DNA of 64,000 nucleotides from an uncultured Nitrospirota bacterium (GTDB lineage: Bacteria > Nitrospirota > Nitrospiria > Nitrospirales > UBA8639), in contig CAKZPV010000004.1 in NCBI GenBank assembly GCA_937139405.1, forward strand, positions 310,001 through 374,000, in the 5' to 3' direction. Shown here piece after piece: positions 45,287-54,509 of the stretch (position 1 is the first letter of the stretch; each line of letters begins with the position of its first letter). Both the position numbers and the translations under genes were made by a program. The notes beneath the pieces were generated by a model. That model saw only the letters and a list, made by a program, of their open reading frames with translations. It made no database searches and was not told where the DNA came from.

Positions 45287-47221
45287 CTACAACGTTCGGG
45301 TCATCAGATCAGCTAAGACCTGATTATAACGAACTGGATCGGGAATCGGAGATCCTTCGGCTAATAAACCGTAGCCTAGGAGCAATTCCGCGTAATCGGA
45401 TAACAAGGTGTCCGTCGGATCCTTCTCGAAACGTTCTTTGAGCTTCGTTACGATCGCATGCTCCGGATTCAGCTCCATGATCCGTTTTTGCTTAGGGGCG
45501 CCACCTTTTTGGAGCAATCGCTCGAGCTGGGGGCTGTAATCATTTTCGGCTCCCACCAAACACACCGGGGAGGAAGTGAGGCGGTTGGTTAAACGAACTT
45601 CTTTGATGTGATCGTCCAGCTTTTCCTTCAGCAGTGCGAACACATCTTTGTATTGTTCTTGAAGTGTGTGTAATTTTTCCGTGGTCTCCTTCTGCTCGCT
45701 CTCGTCACCAAGATCAACAGCCCCTTTTCCGACCGACTTGAGTCGTTTTTCTTGGAACTCGAATACATATTGCACCAGAAACTCGTCTACGGGAGATACC
45801 AGATACAGCACTTCGTACTCTTTGGCTTTGAAGGCTTCAAGATGAGGTGAATGTTCCACCACGCTTCGAGATTCCCCGGTGATGTAAAAGATCTCTTTTT
45901 GATCGGGCTTCATTCGTCCCACATAGTCGGCAAGCGTGGTCAATGTTTCAGGATCGTGCGACGAGGCAAACATCAACAAGCCAAGAATTTTGTCTTTGTA
46001 GTCAGTATCAGCAACGCCTTCTTTCAAAGCGTTGCCAAACGGTTCCCAAAACTTGAGATACTGCTCGGCATCATCACGTTGCATTTTTTCGAGCGTCTCG
46101 AGAACTTTTCGGGTAATCCATTTACGGATTTGGTTGATATAGCGATCCTCCTGCAGACGCTGCCTGGAAATATTCAGGGGTAAATCAGCGGAATCCACAA
46201 TGCCCTTCATGAATCGAAGATACCGTGGGAGGAGTTCCTCACAGCGTTCCATGATCATCACCCGTCGCACATAGAGTTGTAGGCCAAACTCTGAGGCGTT
46301 GTAGTGCAGATCACTCTGGGCCTGCGAGGGGATAAACAAGAGAGTTTGGTATTCAATCTGACCTTCGGCGTGAAAACGCAAGGTTTTCATCGGTTCGGAC
46401 CAATCATGCGAGACGTGCTTGTAAAACTCGGCGTATTCTTCATCCGTCACGTCGCTGCGCGTCCAAATCGGTTTCATAGAATTCAGCGTGTTGTCTTCTA
46501 CGACAGTTGAGGTTTTCCCGTCGGGTATCGGCTGCCCTTGGTCATCTTTTTCAACTTCTTCCCGGACAACCTTGAGAATGATCGGAAACGTCACAAAGTC
46601 GGAATAACGCTTCACGGTCCGTGAGAGCACCCATTGCTCAGTAAAATCTTCAATGCCCCCTTCGCTATCGACGGGCAACAACTCCAGGGTCACCGTGGTG
46701 CCAGGAGTGTCGCGGTGCGCGTCTTCAATCGTATATTCGCCTTCCCCCGTCGATTCCCAGCGGGTCGCAGTGTCTTCGCCGGCTCGGCGAGAGATTACCG
46801 TGACCTTACTGGCCACCATGAAGGCGGAATAAAAGCCGACTCCAAATTGCCCGATCAGCTCGTTTGCCGATTCACCGTCTGCATTGTCTTTGAGCTTCTC
46901 CATCAATTCACGTGTGCCGGATTTGGCGATCGTGCCGATATGCGACACAACCTCTTCTCGGCTCATTCCAATCCCGTTGTCGTGGATGCTCAGCGTGCGC
47001 GCTTCCGGATCGGTATCGATTCGAATTTCGAGAGTTTCCCCACCTTTGAGTAATTCCGGCTGCCTGAGGGCTTCGATACGCATTTTATCTAGCGCATCAG
47101 ATGCATTGGATATGAGCTCTCGTAAAAAAATTTCCTTATCGGTGTACAGCGAATGAACCATTAAGTGTAAAAGTCTCTTGGTATCTGCTTGAAAAGTATG
47201 CGTTTGAGCGTCAACTGTCAT
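45287..47221 (-). CDS. htpG: Molecular chaperone HtpG (Hsp90)
   Basis: A full-length 644-residue bacterial Hsp90. N-terminal GHKL ATPase motifs: ELISNASDALDKMR, DNGIGMSREE, GQFGVGFYSAFMVA, GTTVTLEL. The middle domain includes PLNISRQRLQEDRYI, and the C-terminal dimerisation domain is present. ATP-driven cytosolic chaperone for late folding and stress. AAAGGAG precedes the ATG. Just downstream lies a sigma-54-regulator remnant. Confidence 0.97.
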   Translation of the reverse strand: MTVDAQTHTFQADTKRLLHLMVHSLYTDKEIFLRELISNASDALDKMRIEALRQPELLKGGETLEIRIDTDPEARTLSIHDNGIGMSREEVVSHIGTIAKSGTRELMEKLKDNADGESANELIGQFGVGFYSAFMVASKVTVISRRAGEDTATRWESTGEGEYTIEDAHRDTPGTTVTLELLPVDSEGGIEDFTEQWVLSRTVKRYSDFVTFPIILKVVREEVEKDDQGQPIPDGKTSTVVEDNTLNSMKPIWTRSDVTDEEYAEFYKHVSHDWSEPMKTLRFHAEGQIEYQTLLFIPSQAQSDLHYNASEFGLQLYVRRVMIMERCEELLPRYLRFMKGIVDSADLPLNISRQRLQEDRYINQIRKWITRKVLETLEKMQRDDAEQYLKFWEPFGNALKEGVADTDYKDKILGLLMFASSHDPETLTTLADYVGRMKPDQKEIFYITGESRSVVEHSPHLEAFKAKEYEVLYLVSPVDEFLVQYVFEFQEKRLKSVGKGAVDLGDESEQKETTEKLHTLQEQYKDVFALLKEKLDDHIKEVRLTNRLTSSPVCLVGAENDYSPQLERLLQKGGAPKQKRIMELNPEHAIVTKLKERFEKDPTDTLLSDYAELLLGYGLLAEGSPIPDPVRYNQVLADLMTRTL

Positions 47222-47544
47222 GTCGTCCGATCTCCTTTTTGTGATCCTTAAAACTCGGGCTACAGCGAAATAATATCGCGATGACCACCTATTGCGTGAA
47301 TGGTGTAAGAGCCTTTCAGGGCGTAAGGCATATGGCCCGTCTTGGCGCTAACCATAGGTATTTTACCGAGAGATGTTTGCGAGTCAAGACCGCTCCGACT
47401 CGATCAGCTATGGCCTGAGGGAAAAAGGACGCCTAAATTTTTCTGGAAGATAAAAAAGGCAGTGAAAATTAATGGGATGGCCGTCCTAAGGTCACGAGAA
47501 ACTGTTACTCAACTCAAAGGATAAGCAAAAAGGAGGGTACGTTT
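47222..47544. other. Divergent intergenic region between htpG and a membrane-protein gene
   Basis: About 320 bases with no gene. It should contain both promoters. I could not find a CIRCE-type inverted repeat or a clear heat-shock promoter. Confidence 0.45.
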
Positions 47545-47943
47545 ATGACTGCCGCCGTCAGTAAACTTGCAAGTACAAGAAAATTGGTGGCTTTAGACGG
47601 CGTTACGTCTCCTTTAGGGTTCAGGAGAGGAGTTTGCATGAAATGTTTCTTCAATAAGTCTGGTGACTGGTGGATGGGTTTTGGCACTGGTTTGTTTTGC
47701 GCGTTGATCGGGCTTATCAGTGGTAAATTGTGGCGGGGTGAGGCCACAGCATTAGAGTTGATCACTGGGGTGAGTTGGGGGCTAGTCATCGCCATTGGTT
47801 TCTTCGTTGGTCTCTATTTAATCAATAAACCGCGCTTAGATCGTGAAGCAGAAGAGCGCCGAAGAATATCCAAGAAATACGAACGGTGGGTAAATGGAGA
47901 GTATACGATTGAGGAACTACAAGACATGAAGACGGAGGAGTAA
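47545..47943 (+). CDS. Hypothetical membrane protein
   Basis: A 132-residue protein. Residues 1-35 are polar, followed by two membrane helices (WWMGFGTGLFCALIGLISG and ELITGVSWGLVIAIGFFVGLYLI) and a charged C-terminal helix (RLDREAEERRRISKKYERWVNGEYTIEEL). ATG at 47545 has AGGAGG upstream; ATG at 47638 also has AGGAGAGG and starts MKCFFNKSGDWW, close to the first helix, so either could be used. No family is recognised. Confidence 0.65.
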   Translation: MTAAVSKLASTRKLVALDGVTSPLGFRRGVCMKCFFNKSGDWWMGFGTGLFCALIGLISGKLWRGEATALELITGVSWGLVIAIGFFVGLYLINKPRLDREAEERRRISKKYERWVNGEYTIEELQDMKTEE

Positions 47944-48284
47944 TGGCTCGAATTCAAGCCGCCCGCTACGTGCAGCCTTGGTTTTTGGTCATGGTCCTAG
48001 GTGAATTATCTGAATGGATTAAAGCAATAACTCAGGCCTGGCCCTACTACACGTGTCATTTTTGGTGATGAACTTGGAGCATCTCCTCACCCGAGCGGTT
48101 TTTCTTGGCTGCGGTCTTGGGGGCAGGCTTGGCGCAGTACATGGAACGGCCTGCTGGGTGCCTGGGGGCTCCAGTGGCAGCCAACTTTCCGTCAGGATCA
48201 TGTGTCTGGCCTCGAGGCCAGAGAGGTACTATTCCTCGCGGGAGTTTGAGTCAATCAGGAAAAATATTTTTTCAGCAAGCCCTA
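47944..48284. other. Intergenic region, no supported gene
   Basis: A short frame begins on the previous stop (ATG at 47943) and ends after 41 codons at tandem TGA codons; the frame then stays open but resembles nothing. The region contains an 18-bp palindrome (48205-48222) and ends at a direct repeat. Confidence 0.4.
48205..48222. repeat. Perfect 18-bp palindrome
   Basis: TCTGGCCTCGAGGCCAGA is its own reverse complement. It sits about 60 bases left of the direct repeat that bounds the helicase island. Confidence 0.9.
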
Positions 48285-48312
48285 AATACGTTTCAATATT
48301 GTTATGAGTTAT
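48285..48312 (+). repeat. Left imperfect direct repeat of the helicase island
   Basis: AATACGTTTCAATA followed by TTGTTATGAGTTAT. The last 14 bases (48299-48312) are identical to 54363-54376, and AATACG plus CAATAT/CAAATAT also match the right copy. It overlaps the helicase stop codon. Confidence 0.7.
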
Positions 48313-51300
48313 TCTATGGTTGATTTTTCCGCAACATCGTCAATCCAATCCTTGAATTGTTCAAGAGTTTTATCGTGACGACGCTTTAATTTGAATACAT
48401 TGCAAATATAATCAACTGGATCTCGTGGGGATTTCTCTAAAGCCAAACGAGCTAAACCTTTTGCCTCAGGGTGCGGAATCTCTGCCCATTCACGCTCATC
48501 ACCCCAAGGGTCTAAACCTCGCCATTGCATTTCATCAACAACCTCGGTGGGTGATAGCCAAACTACTGGTTTATGTATGGCGTCGCGCTTAATGCCTGCC
48601 CAAGGCTTAATTAAATCCAGTATATGTTTGAGCTGCTTCTTACTTGTTCTTGATAACCCATGGAGGTTGGCGATATCCAGTGCCAACTCATGAAGGGTTA
48701 TCCCGTTTTTATCGTTTAATATGGATTTGGCAATATCGACAAGAGTTGCCTTGTAGTCATTATCAAAATAGCGGGTATGATCATATGTGGCTATTTCTGT
48801 ATCTTCCTGGATGCTAGCATCTAGATGAGAAACCACTTCTATGACGGTTTCTTCTGGAGAAGCTTTTATCTGTTCGTCTAGCGCAGAGCTTCTTCTGTCT
48901 TCTTCTATTATCTCATTTAGGCGACGATCAATTTTTCCAATAGCTTCTTCCGGATCTTGGAAGTAGTCAGTGGACCATAGGCGTACCAAGCGCCATCCAA
49001 GATTTTCCAGGATTGCATGGCGTACACGGTCTCGATCTCTAGCTGACGGAGAGCCATGGTATGTAGCTCCATCGCATTCAACACCGGCAAGATATACACC
49101 TGGGTGATCTGGATGAATTATTCCTAAATCGACCCTTAACTTGCTGACACCAATTTGAGTTTGAACTTTCCACCCCTTGTCCCTTAGAGCCCATGCAACA
49201 GCTTGCTCAAAATCACTATCAAATTGATCAACACCATAATTTGCCGTCGCTTGCTCAGCTAAAGCAATTGGGCCTTTTTCAGCAAACTCTAAATAGTGCT
49301 TAAGGTGCTCTACGGCCAAGGCTGATGTGCGACTTAGGTCAATCATAGATGAGTCGAAACTTGAAAACACCAGAACTTCGCTTGTTGCTCTGGTTATAGC
49401 TACATTCAGTCTTCGTTCGCCACCTGATTTATTAAGAGGACCAAAGTTCATACTCATGGTGTGCCCGCCAGCCTCTGTGGGACCGTAACCTAGACTCAAA
49501 ATGATGATATCTCGTTCATCACCTTGAACAGATTCTAGGTTTTTAACAAAGACTCCGTCATAGGTATCTGTTGATTGAAAATATGGTTCTATTTCGGGGT
49601 GCTTTCTTCGAGCATCATCTAGCAAATCTTCTATTGTCCTTTGTTGTTCCGTATTTAATGTCACAACACCTATAGTTTTCGAAGAGTTCGCAGGATTCGT
49701 TAGGCACTTAACAATCTCATCAACAACGGCAGCTGCTTCAATTGGATTGTTGCGTCCTTTACCTTTCGAGTAAACGCCATTCACGCTATGTAGCGTAACA
49801 GCAGATTCTTTAGTATCTGAAGATGGGTAAGTAACAAGCGCGTTCTCGTAATACTTACTGTTAGAGAAGGCTATTAATGTTTCATGCCTGCTTCTATAGT
49901 GTCCTTTTAGCCTTAAATGGGGTAATCGAGCGGCTAATGCCTGGTCCAAAATTGATTCCAGATCTTCTTCATCTGGATCATCCACATCTACCGCACCACT
50001 AAAGAAACTGGTTGGAGGCATCTGCTTGGGGTCGCCTACAACAATGACATTTTTACCCCTTGCTATTGCTCCTACAGAATCCCAGGTAGTCATCTGGGAC
50101 GCTTCATCAAAAACTACTAAATCGAAGCCACTAAAGGCTGATGGCAAGAACTGTGCAACAGATAGTGGTGACATCATCATGCAAGGGCATAAGTCGAGTA
50201 ACCGGCCTCCCATTTCTTTAAATAGGGATCTGATAGGCTTGTGGCGAGTCTTCTTTTGAAGCTCCCTGGTTAATAGCCCAAATTCTTTAGGGCTATCTTT
50301 GGCAAAGGGATCAGGAATGGTTTCAGCTGCGATTGCAGCAACATAGTCACTGGTAGTTTCAGAGACTTCTGCATCAAGCGTTCTAAAATCCTCAATTAAT
50401 TGTTCGTGCGTAGATGCCTTGAATTGTCGTAATTCATCACTTTCATCAATTAATTGTGGTGCTACCCATCGGCAAAATGCTGTTAGAGCCTGGTCTTCTG
50501 CATCATCCGGTAAAACGATTCTTGCTTCTAGACTGTTGGTCAGGTTGTGTAGCTGGTAACCTTCTATAACTTCCTTGGCAGATAACCATTCACTCCATGA
50601 TTTGAATTTAGCTGCATTTGCAATTAGTTGATCAATGGCCGGGTTAATGCTCTCCAAGGACGCATTTTCGTCGAAATCTAACTCTAATTTTTGAGCTTCC
50701 TCGGCTACACACAGATAAGCCTCCCAAAGTCGTTTGAATTCATTTTTCTGGTTAACGATTTTCGAGTTGTCGAGAAAATCACGACCGTCGATAAGCTTGG
50801 ATTTTATAGCTGTGAGCAAAACAGCAGGGTCGTCAGTCAAACCTATCGCTTCAGTTAATGATTTATGAGCTGATTTAGCTCTTGAGGCGGCTTTGTATAA
50901 ATTATCAGGCTTTGTGTCCCATCCTTGCCATATTTTATCTTCTTCAAATTTATCCTTGAGGAAATTAATGTCTTCTTGCAGCTTTGCCGCTTTCTCTATA
51001 TCAAGCAAAATTTCAAGGTCTTTGAATTTTTCGTAGCCTAACTTCTTTGCGGCACCATTAATCTTGAGTTTGGCAAAGAAGCGTTTGAACCAGCTGTCTT
51101 CAGCTTCTCTATAAATACTAATCCAGTCAGAGGTAGGGCTTTTGGCGAGAATTTTTGCATTTACTTGGTGGCCGATTGTTCCTAGGCACTGATCAAATTC
51201 TTGTTTTGTTTCACCTAGCGTACTCAAATCAACCAATAAGTCTTTAATCCCCTTTTTGACGATGTAGCTAATAGGATTAGCTTCGGCAGATTCGATTAAG

Positions 51301-54113
51301 TTTGCCAATTGATCAACACGATTCAGATTACTAGTCGTATTATTTTGTAGCTTGAGGTTAAAGCTAGATGCCAGAATTGCTGCTGAAGGGTAAAGGGCAT
51401 TGATGGCTGATTTGTAACGTGACAAACAATCTACTACCTGGCTTTGCCAGGCATTTGACCAGTTTTTTGCTTTTAGTATTCGAAACTGTGTGGGATCAAG
51501 GCGCGAAATATCGTTGTATGCCAGTGCCGATTTTTTTACGGCATCAAGCATTTGATCTAATTTTTCAGAATTGCTGACTGGCGAAGCATCAAAACCGAGA
51601 GGCCATGTAATATTGAGGGTGTGTTTACCCTTATAAAGTACATCTCTGGCGATGGCATCACGTGCTGAAATACCGTATATAGACTTCTTGTGTAGTGCTT
51701 GCACAAAGCTATTCAGTTTATCCCGTTTTGCTTTTAGCATTTTGACAGAATCAACCCAGCCATCACTTTGGGCATCTTCACGTCTATCTGTAGCAACTCT
51801 AAGTTGCTCAAGAACAGCCTTCTTGTTCGCTTTGTTACTATGTAATTCCAAACACAAGTGGTCTAGTCCCACTTTTTCCATGCGTCTATAAACGACATTA
51901 AGAGCAGCCATTTTCTCGGCGACAAATAATACTTTTCTACCAAGCGCCAGATTGTGGCAAATGATGTTGGCGATTGTCTCTGACTTTCCTGTTCCAGGAG
52001 GCCCTTCTAGAACAAAGTCTTGAGGCCTGCCTGAGGCTTCTACGGCAACTAGCTGGGAGCTATCACAATTTAGTGGTGTGAATACTTTTTCAGGGTCGAC
52101 CTTTTCATCTACTTCATCACGCAGTATGAAACTGGCGTCTTGAACATAGGCATCTTGAGGGTGATCAACAAGGTGTTTAACGAATGGGTTGTCCTTTAGG
52201 TCATCAATCCTATCTTTTAAATCTTTCCACATTAGGTATTTTGCAAAAGAGAAAGATGCCAAGACTAATTCTTCTGCTACCTCAAAGCCTGGCTGCTCAG
52301 CGATTGCTGCTCTAACAGTGTTCCAGACCAGATTTACATCAACGCCAGATTCATCTTCAGGTAATGAATCTCTAAATTGGTTGAGGTCTATGCTGTGCTC
52401 AGCATAAAGGAACTCAATTAATGTCATGTTAAAAATAGGACTTTCATCAGGTAACTGACGTACTTTAATGGGTGCTCTTGCGCTACTTCTTGTCAGTTCT
52501 GCTGGAATAAGAATCAAAGGGGTTCGGTATGATCGACCATCTTCCGGATTTTCTTTCCAGCGAAGCATGCCAAGCACTAAATACAGGGTGTTAGAGCCAC
52601 CTTCCTCTAAATCATTTTTGGCTTTTCTTAATAGGTTTACGGCATTCTGTTCGAGTTTTTTCCTCGACATATTCGCAAGAAGAACATTTTTATTAAGCTG
52701 CTCTAGGGCGTAGTCTCTATGAATATCAGAGCCGACTTGTAGCCTAAAGGTTTCTTCACTACGTTCTTTGTCATTTAAAGGACTTTCTTCTGAAGATAAA
52801 AACCGGAATGAAATACCATCAGCTAAATTATCTTCCATGGAATCGATGTCAGGGCAATATAATTTAATAGCTACAGCTCGATCCTTTAGTGACAACAATG
52901 AATTTCGCTTAGTAAGATCTAAAAGTTTTCTTTGCCACGCATCTATTCGGGTATCTGGCGTTTCAGTAATAACTTGCTCATCTGCTCTCACGGGTGGTAG
53001 AGGAGGAATTACGGGTAAACTTAATTCTGTATCTGACTCAGAAGTTTTCTCGTCAGGCTTTTCTTCAACCGTAAAAATAGGTTTGATTTTTCTAGACCGA
53101 GCCTGCTTGATATCAATTAAGTAAACAAAGTCTTCTTCTTTATCTTCGTTAATTAAGTCTCTAGCATGCGCTTTAGATTGCTCAAAAGTAACTGGGGTGT
53201 CATTGGTAACTAATGTACTTTCAAATAATACTAAATCACGTGCATCAACTCGTTTACGAAGATCCATTGGATCATCGTTGGTTAATATCGGAAAGTTTTC
53301 ATCAATAAGCCAGACGCCAACAAATGCATGATCTTTACCAATAGCAACAACTGGGTTTAATCCCATCAACTCAAGGCAGCTAGCGAATAAAAGAGACGTA
53401 TCAAGGCAGGCGGCTATTTGGGAAGAGCTGATATCAGATGCTAATCGTATGCGCTGTCCTTGTCGTGCAAAACCTTGGGGCGGAGTGACATAAGCTATTC
53501 GTTGAGAAAATATTACATTCCAAAGTGCCGCGGCCATCAAATATGGCTTTTCTCTGGTGTTTGATTGATAGCCATCCACACTTCTACCGTGACCGCCTTT
53601 CTCCAGAACTTCTGCTACCTGTCTTACCAATGACTCAACATATACACCATTTGGTTTTACAAATGCTGCTAGCAAGTCAGGTTGGCGGCTTTCTCCACCC
53701 CAAAAGTTGGCTGGAAGTACATCAATTGAAACTTCTTCAGTTGTTAAGTGTTCTTCTGGGTTATCAGTCGATGAAACTGAAAGCGTGATTGAAACTTTAA
53801 GTTCTTCAGTTAAGTTAAATAGAAAGTCATGCGGAACATTTAGTGGGCGTTTTTGTAATGAAATCGCTTGTCCAGGCCGTATTTCATCAACAGGCCATTC
53901 TTCTGGTGTAAAAATTTCTGGTTGCGATGAAAGTTTGACTACAAGGTTTTTTAAGGGGGCTTGGGTATCTGATAAATCGCCATGTAAAACTGGGTAGTGC
54001 AAGCTTATTGCACGAAACAAAGGATAAGCATTTTGCTGCGCAGCTAAAGAGAAAATTGATAGATGATCAACTGTTAACTGCACCAGAGGTTCAGATTCGT
54101 TACGAGCGTCCAT
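48309..54113 (-). CDS. DUF4011-SF1 helicase-nuclease-DUF3320 protein with N-terminal transglutaminase-like domain
   Basis: A 1,934-residue protein. Order: beta-rich N-terminus (1-150); transglutaminase-like domain with Cys236 (AACLDTSLLFASCLELMG), His262 (KDHAFVGVW) and Asp271; DUF4011 from about 391 (WQRKLLDLTKRNSLLSL); SF1 helicase with Walker A GPPGTGKS (704-711), DEASQ near 1335, GDPKQMPP, HYRSRHE and NVAITRA; a PD-(D/E)XK/Vsr-like nuclease near 1630-1720 (VDLGIIHP, VECDGATYH, RDRDRVRHAILENLGWRLVRLW); and DUF3320 near 1780-1860. Large proteins with this helicase-nuclease order occur in defence islands, so anti-phage or anti-plasmid action is likely. The gene is AT-richer than its neighbours and bounded by direct repeats. 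Confidence 0.92.
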   Translation of the reverse strand: MDARNESEPLVQLTVDHLSIFSLAAQQNAYPLFRAISLHYPVLHGDLSDTQAPLKNLVVKLSSQPEIFTPEEWPVDEIRPGQAISLQKRPLNVPHDFLFNLTEELKVSITLSVSSTDNPEEHLTTEEVSIDVLPANFWGGESRQPDLLAAFVKPNGVYVESLVRQVAEVLEKGGHGRSVDGYQSNTREKPYLMAAALWNVIFSQRIAYVTPPQGFARQGQRIRLASDISSSQIAACLDTSLLFASCLELMGLNPVVAIGKDHAFVGVWLIDENFPILTNDDPMDLRKRVDARDLVLFESTLVTNDTPVTFEQSKAHARDLINEDKEEDFVYLIDIKQARSRKIKPIFTVEEKPDEKTSESDTELSLPVIPPLPPVRADEQVITETPDTRIDAWQRKLLDLTKRNSLLSLKDRAVAIKLYCPDIDSMEDNLADGISFRFLSSEESPLNDKERSEETFRLQVGSDIHRDYALEQLNKNVLLANMSRKKLEQNAVNLLRKAKNDLEEGGSNTLYLVLGMLRWKENPEDGRSYRTPLILIPAELTRSSARAPIKVRQLPDESPIFNMTLIEFLYAEHSIDLNQFRDSLPEDESGVDVNLVWNTVRAAIAEQPGFEVAEELVLASFSFAKYLMWKDLKDRIDDLKDNPFVKHLVDHPQDAYVQDASFILRDEVDEKVDPEKVFTPLNCDSSQLVAVEASGRPQDFVLEGPPGTGKSETIANIICHNLALGRKVLFVAEKMAALNVVYRRMEKVGLDHLCLELHSNKANKKAVLEQLRVATDRREDAQSDGWVDSVKMLKAKRDKLNSFVQALHKKSIYGISARDAIARDVLYKGKHTLNITWPLGFDASPVSNSEKLDQMLDAVKKSALAYNDISRLDPTQFRILKAKNWSNAWQSQVVDCLSRYKSAINALYPSAAILASSFNLKLQNNTTSNLNRVDQLANLIESAEANPISYIVKKGIKDLLVDLSTLGETKQEFDQCLGTIGHQVNAKILAKSPTSDWISIYREAEDSWFKRFFAKLKINGAAKKLGYEKFKDLEILLDIEKAAKLQEDINFLKDKFEEDKIWQGWDTKPDNLYKAASRAKSAHKSLTEAIGLTDDPAVLLTAIKSKLIDGRDFLDNSKIVNQKNEFKRLWEAYLCVAEEAQKLELDFDENASLESINPAIDQLIANAAKFKSWSEWLSAKEVIEGYQLHNLTNSLEARIVLPDDAEDQALTAFCRWVAPQLIDESDELRQFKASTHEQLIEDFRTLDAEVSETTSDYVAAIAAETIPDPFAKDSPKEFGLLTRELQKKTRHKPIRSLFKEMGGRLLDLCPCMMMSPLSVAQFLPSAFSGFDLVVFDEASQMTTWDSVGAIARGKNVIVVGDPKQMPPTSFFSGAVDVDDPDEEDLESILDQALAARLPHLRLKGHYRSRHETLIAFSNSKYYENALVTYPSSDTKESAVTLHSVNGVYSKGKGRNNPIEAAAVVDEIVKCLTNPANSSKTIGVVTLNTEQQRTIEDLLDDARRKHPEIEPYFQSTDTYDGVFVKNLESVQGDERDIIILSLGYGPTEAGGHTMSMNFGPLNKSGGERRLNVAITRATSEVLVFSSFDSSMIDLSRTSALAVEHLKHYLEFAEKGPIALAEQATANYGVDQFDSDFEQAVAWALRDKGWKVQTQIGVSKLRVDLGIIHPDHPGVYLAGVECDGATYHGSPSARDRDRVRHAILENLGWRLVRLWSTDYFQDPEEAIGKIDRRLNEIIEEDRRSSALDEQIKASPEETVIEVVSHLDASIQEDTEIATYDHTRYFDNDYKATLVDIAKSILNDKNGITLHELALDIANLHGLSRTSKKQLKHILDLIKPWAGIKRDAIHKPVVWLSPTEVVDEMQWRGLDPWGDEREWAEIPHPEAKGLARLALEKSPRDPVDYICNVFKLKRRHDKTLEQFKDWIDDVAEKSTIE

Positions 54114-54227
54114 ACCCCTTCATCCCTTTCTATAAATTTATTGTTTATTAGAAGTGATAGGGTCAGGCCTGCGTAAATGCAATAATGCTCTTACGCAAAT
54201 CTGGCATAACCCTCCCCCAAATCCTCA
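54114..54227. promoter_or_regulatory. Upstream region of the helicase gene with an inverted repeat
   Basis: TGCGTAA (54170-54176) and TTACGCA (54191-54197) form a 7-base inverted repeat about 60-85 bases before the start codon, preceded by AGGGTCAGGCCT. It may be a regulator site or the edge of a REP-like element. Confidence 0.35.
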
Positions 54228-54297
54228 CAATGCCATAGATTTTCCAGTCGATTTACTTTAGGGCCATTTCAATATTAGCTTTTTCTCGAAGGCGCAT
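54228..54297 (-). pseudogene. Second remnant of the Fis-type tail of a sigma-54 activator
   Basis: The minus strand reads MRLREKANIEMALK, stop, IDWKIYGIV, aligning with MRLREKSNIETALQQTDWKIYGTG of the intact regulator 280 bases away. One in-frame stop and loss of the rest make it a relic. It lies inside the interval bounded by the direct repeats. Confidence 0.8.
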
Positions 54298-54345
54298 GGA
54301 CGGCTTTAGGAGGAAACCAACGAATGTTCTCAAAGCGTTTCTATG

Positions 54346-54376
54346 AATACGCGTCAAATATCTTGTTATGAGTTAT
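54346..54376 (+). repeat. Right imperfect direct repeat of the helicase island
   Basis: AATACGCGTCAAATATC followed by TTGTTATGAGTTAT. It matches the left copy at 48285-48312, with 14 identical bases at its end. It lies 134 bases beyond the regulator stop. Confidence 0.7.
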
Positions 54377-54509
54377 GACTAAAAGGTTCCGCGTAGAATG
54401 TCTGAGTTCTTGGATTCGTTGAATAGGTAAATTATATATCAACAGACATGCCCTACTGGCGGAGAAGGATGTTGCACTCACGACTTGCATTCAAGGAAGT
54501 GCCACAAAT

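Noticed and set aside
48053-48323. Two overlapping plus-strand frames left of the helicase gene
   Set aside because: They have no fold-like pattern, and one overlaps the direct repeat and palindrome.
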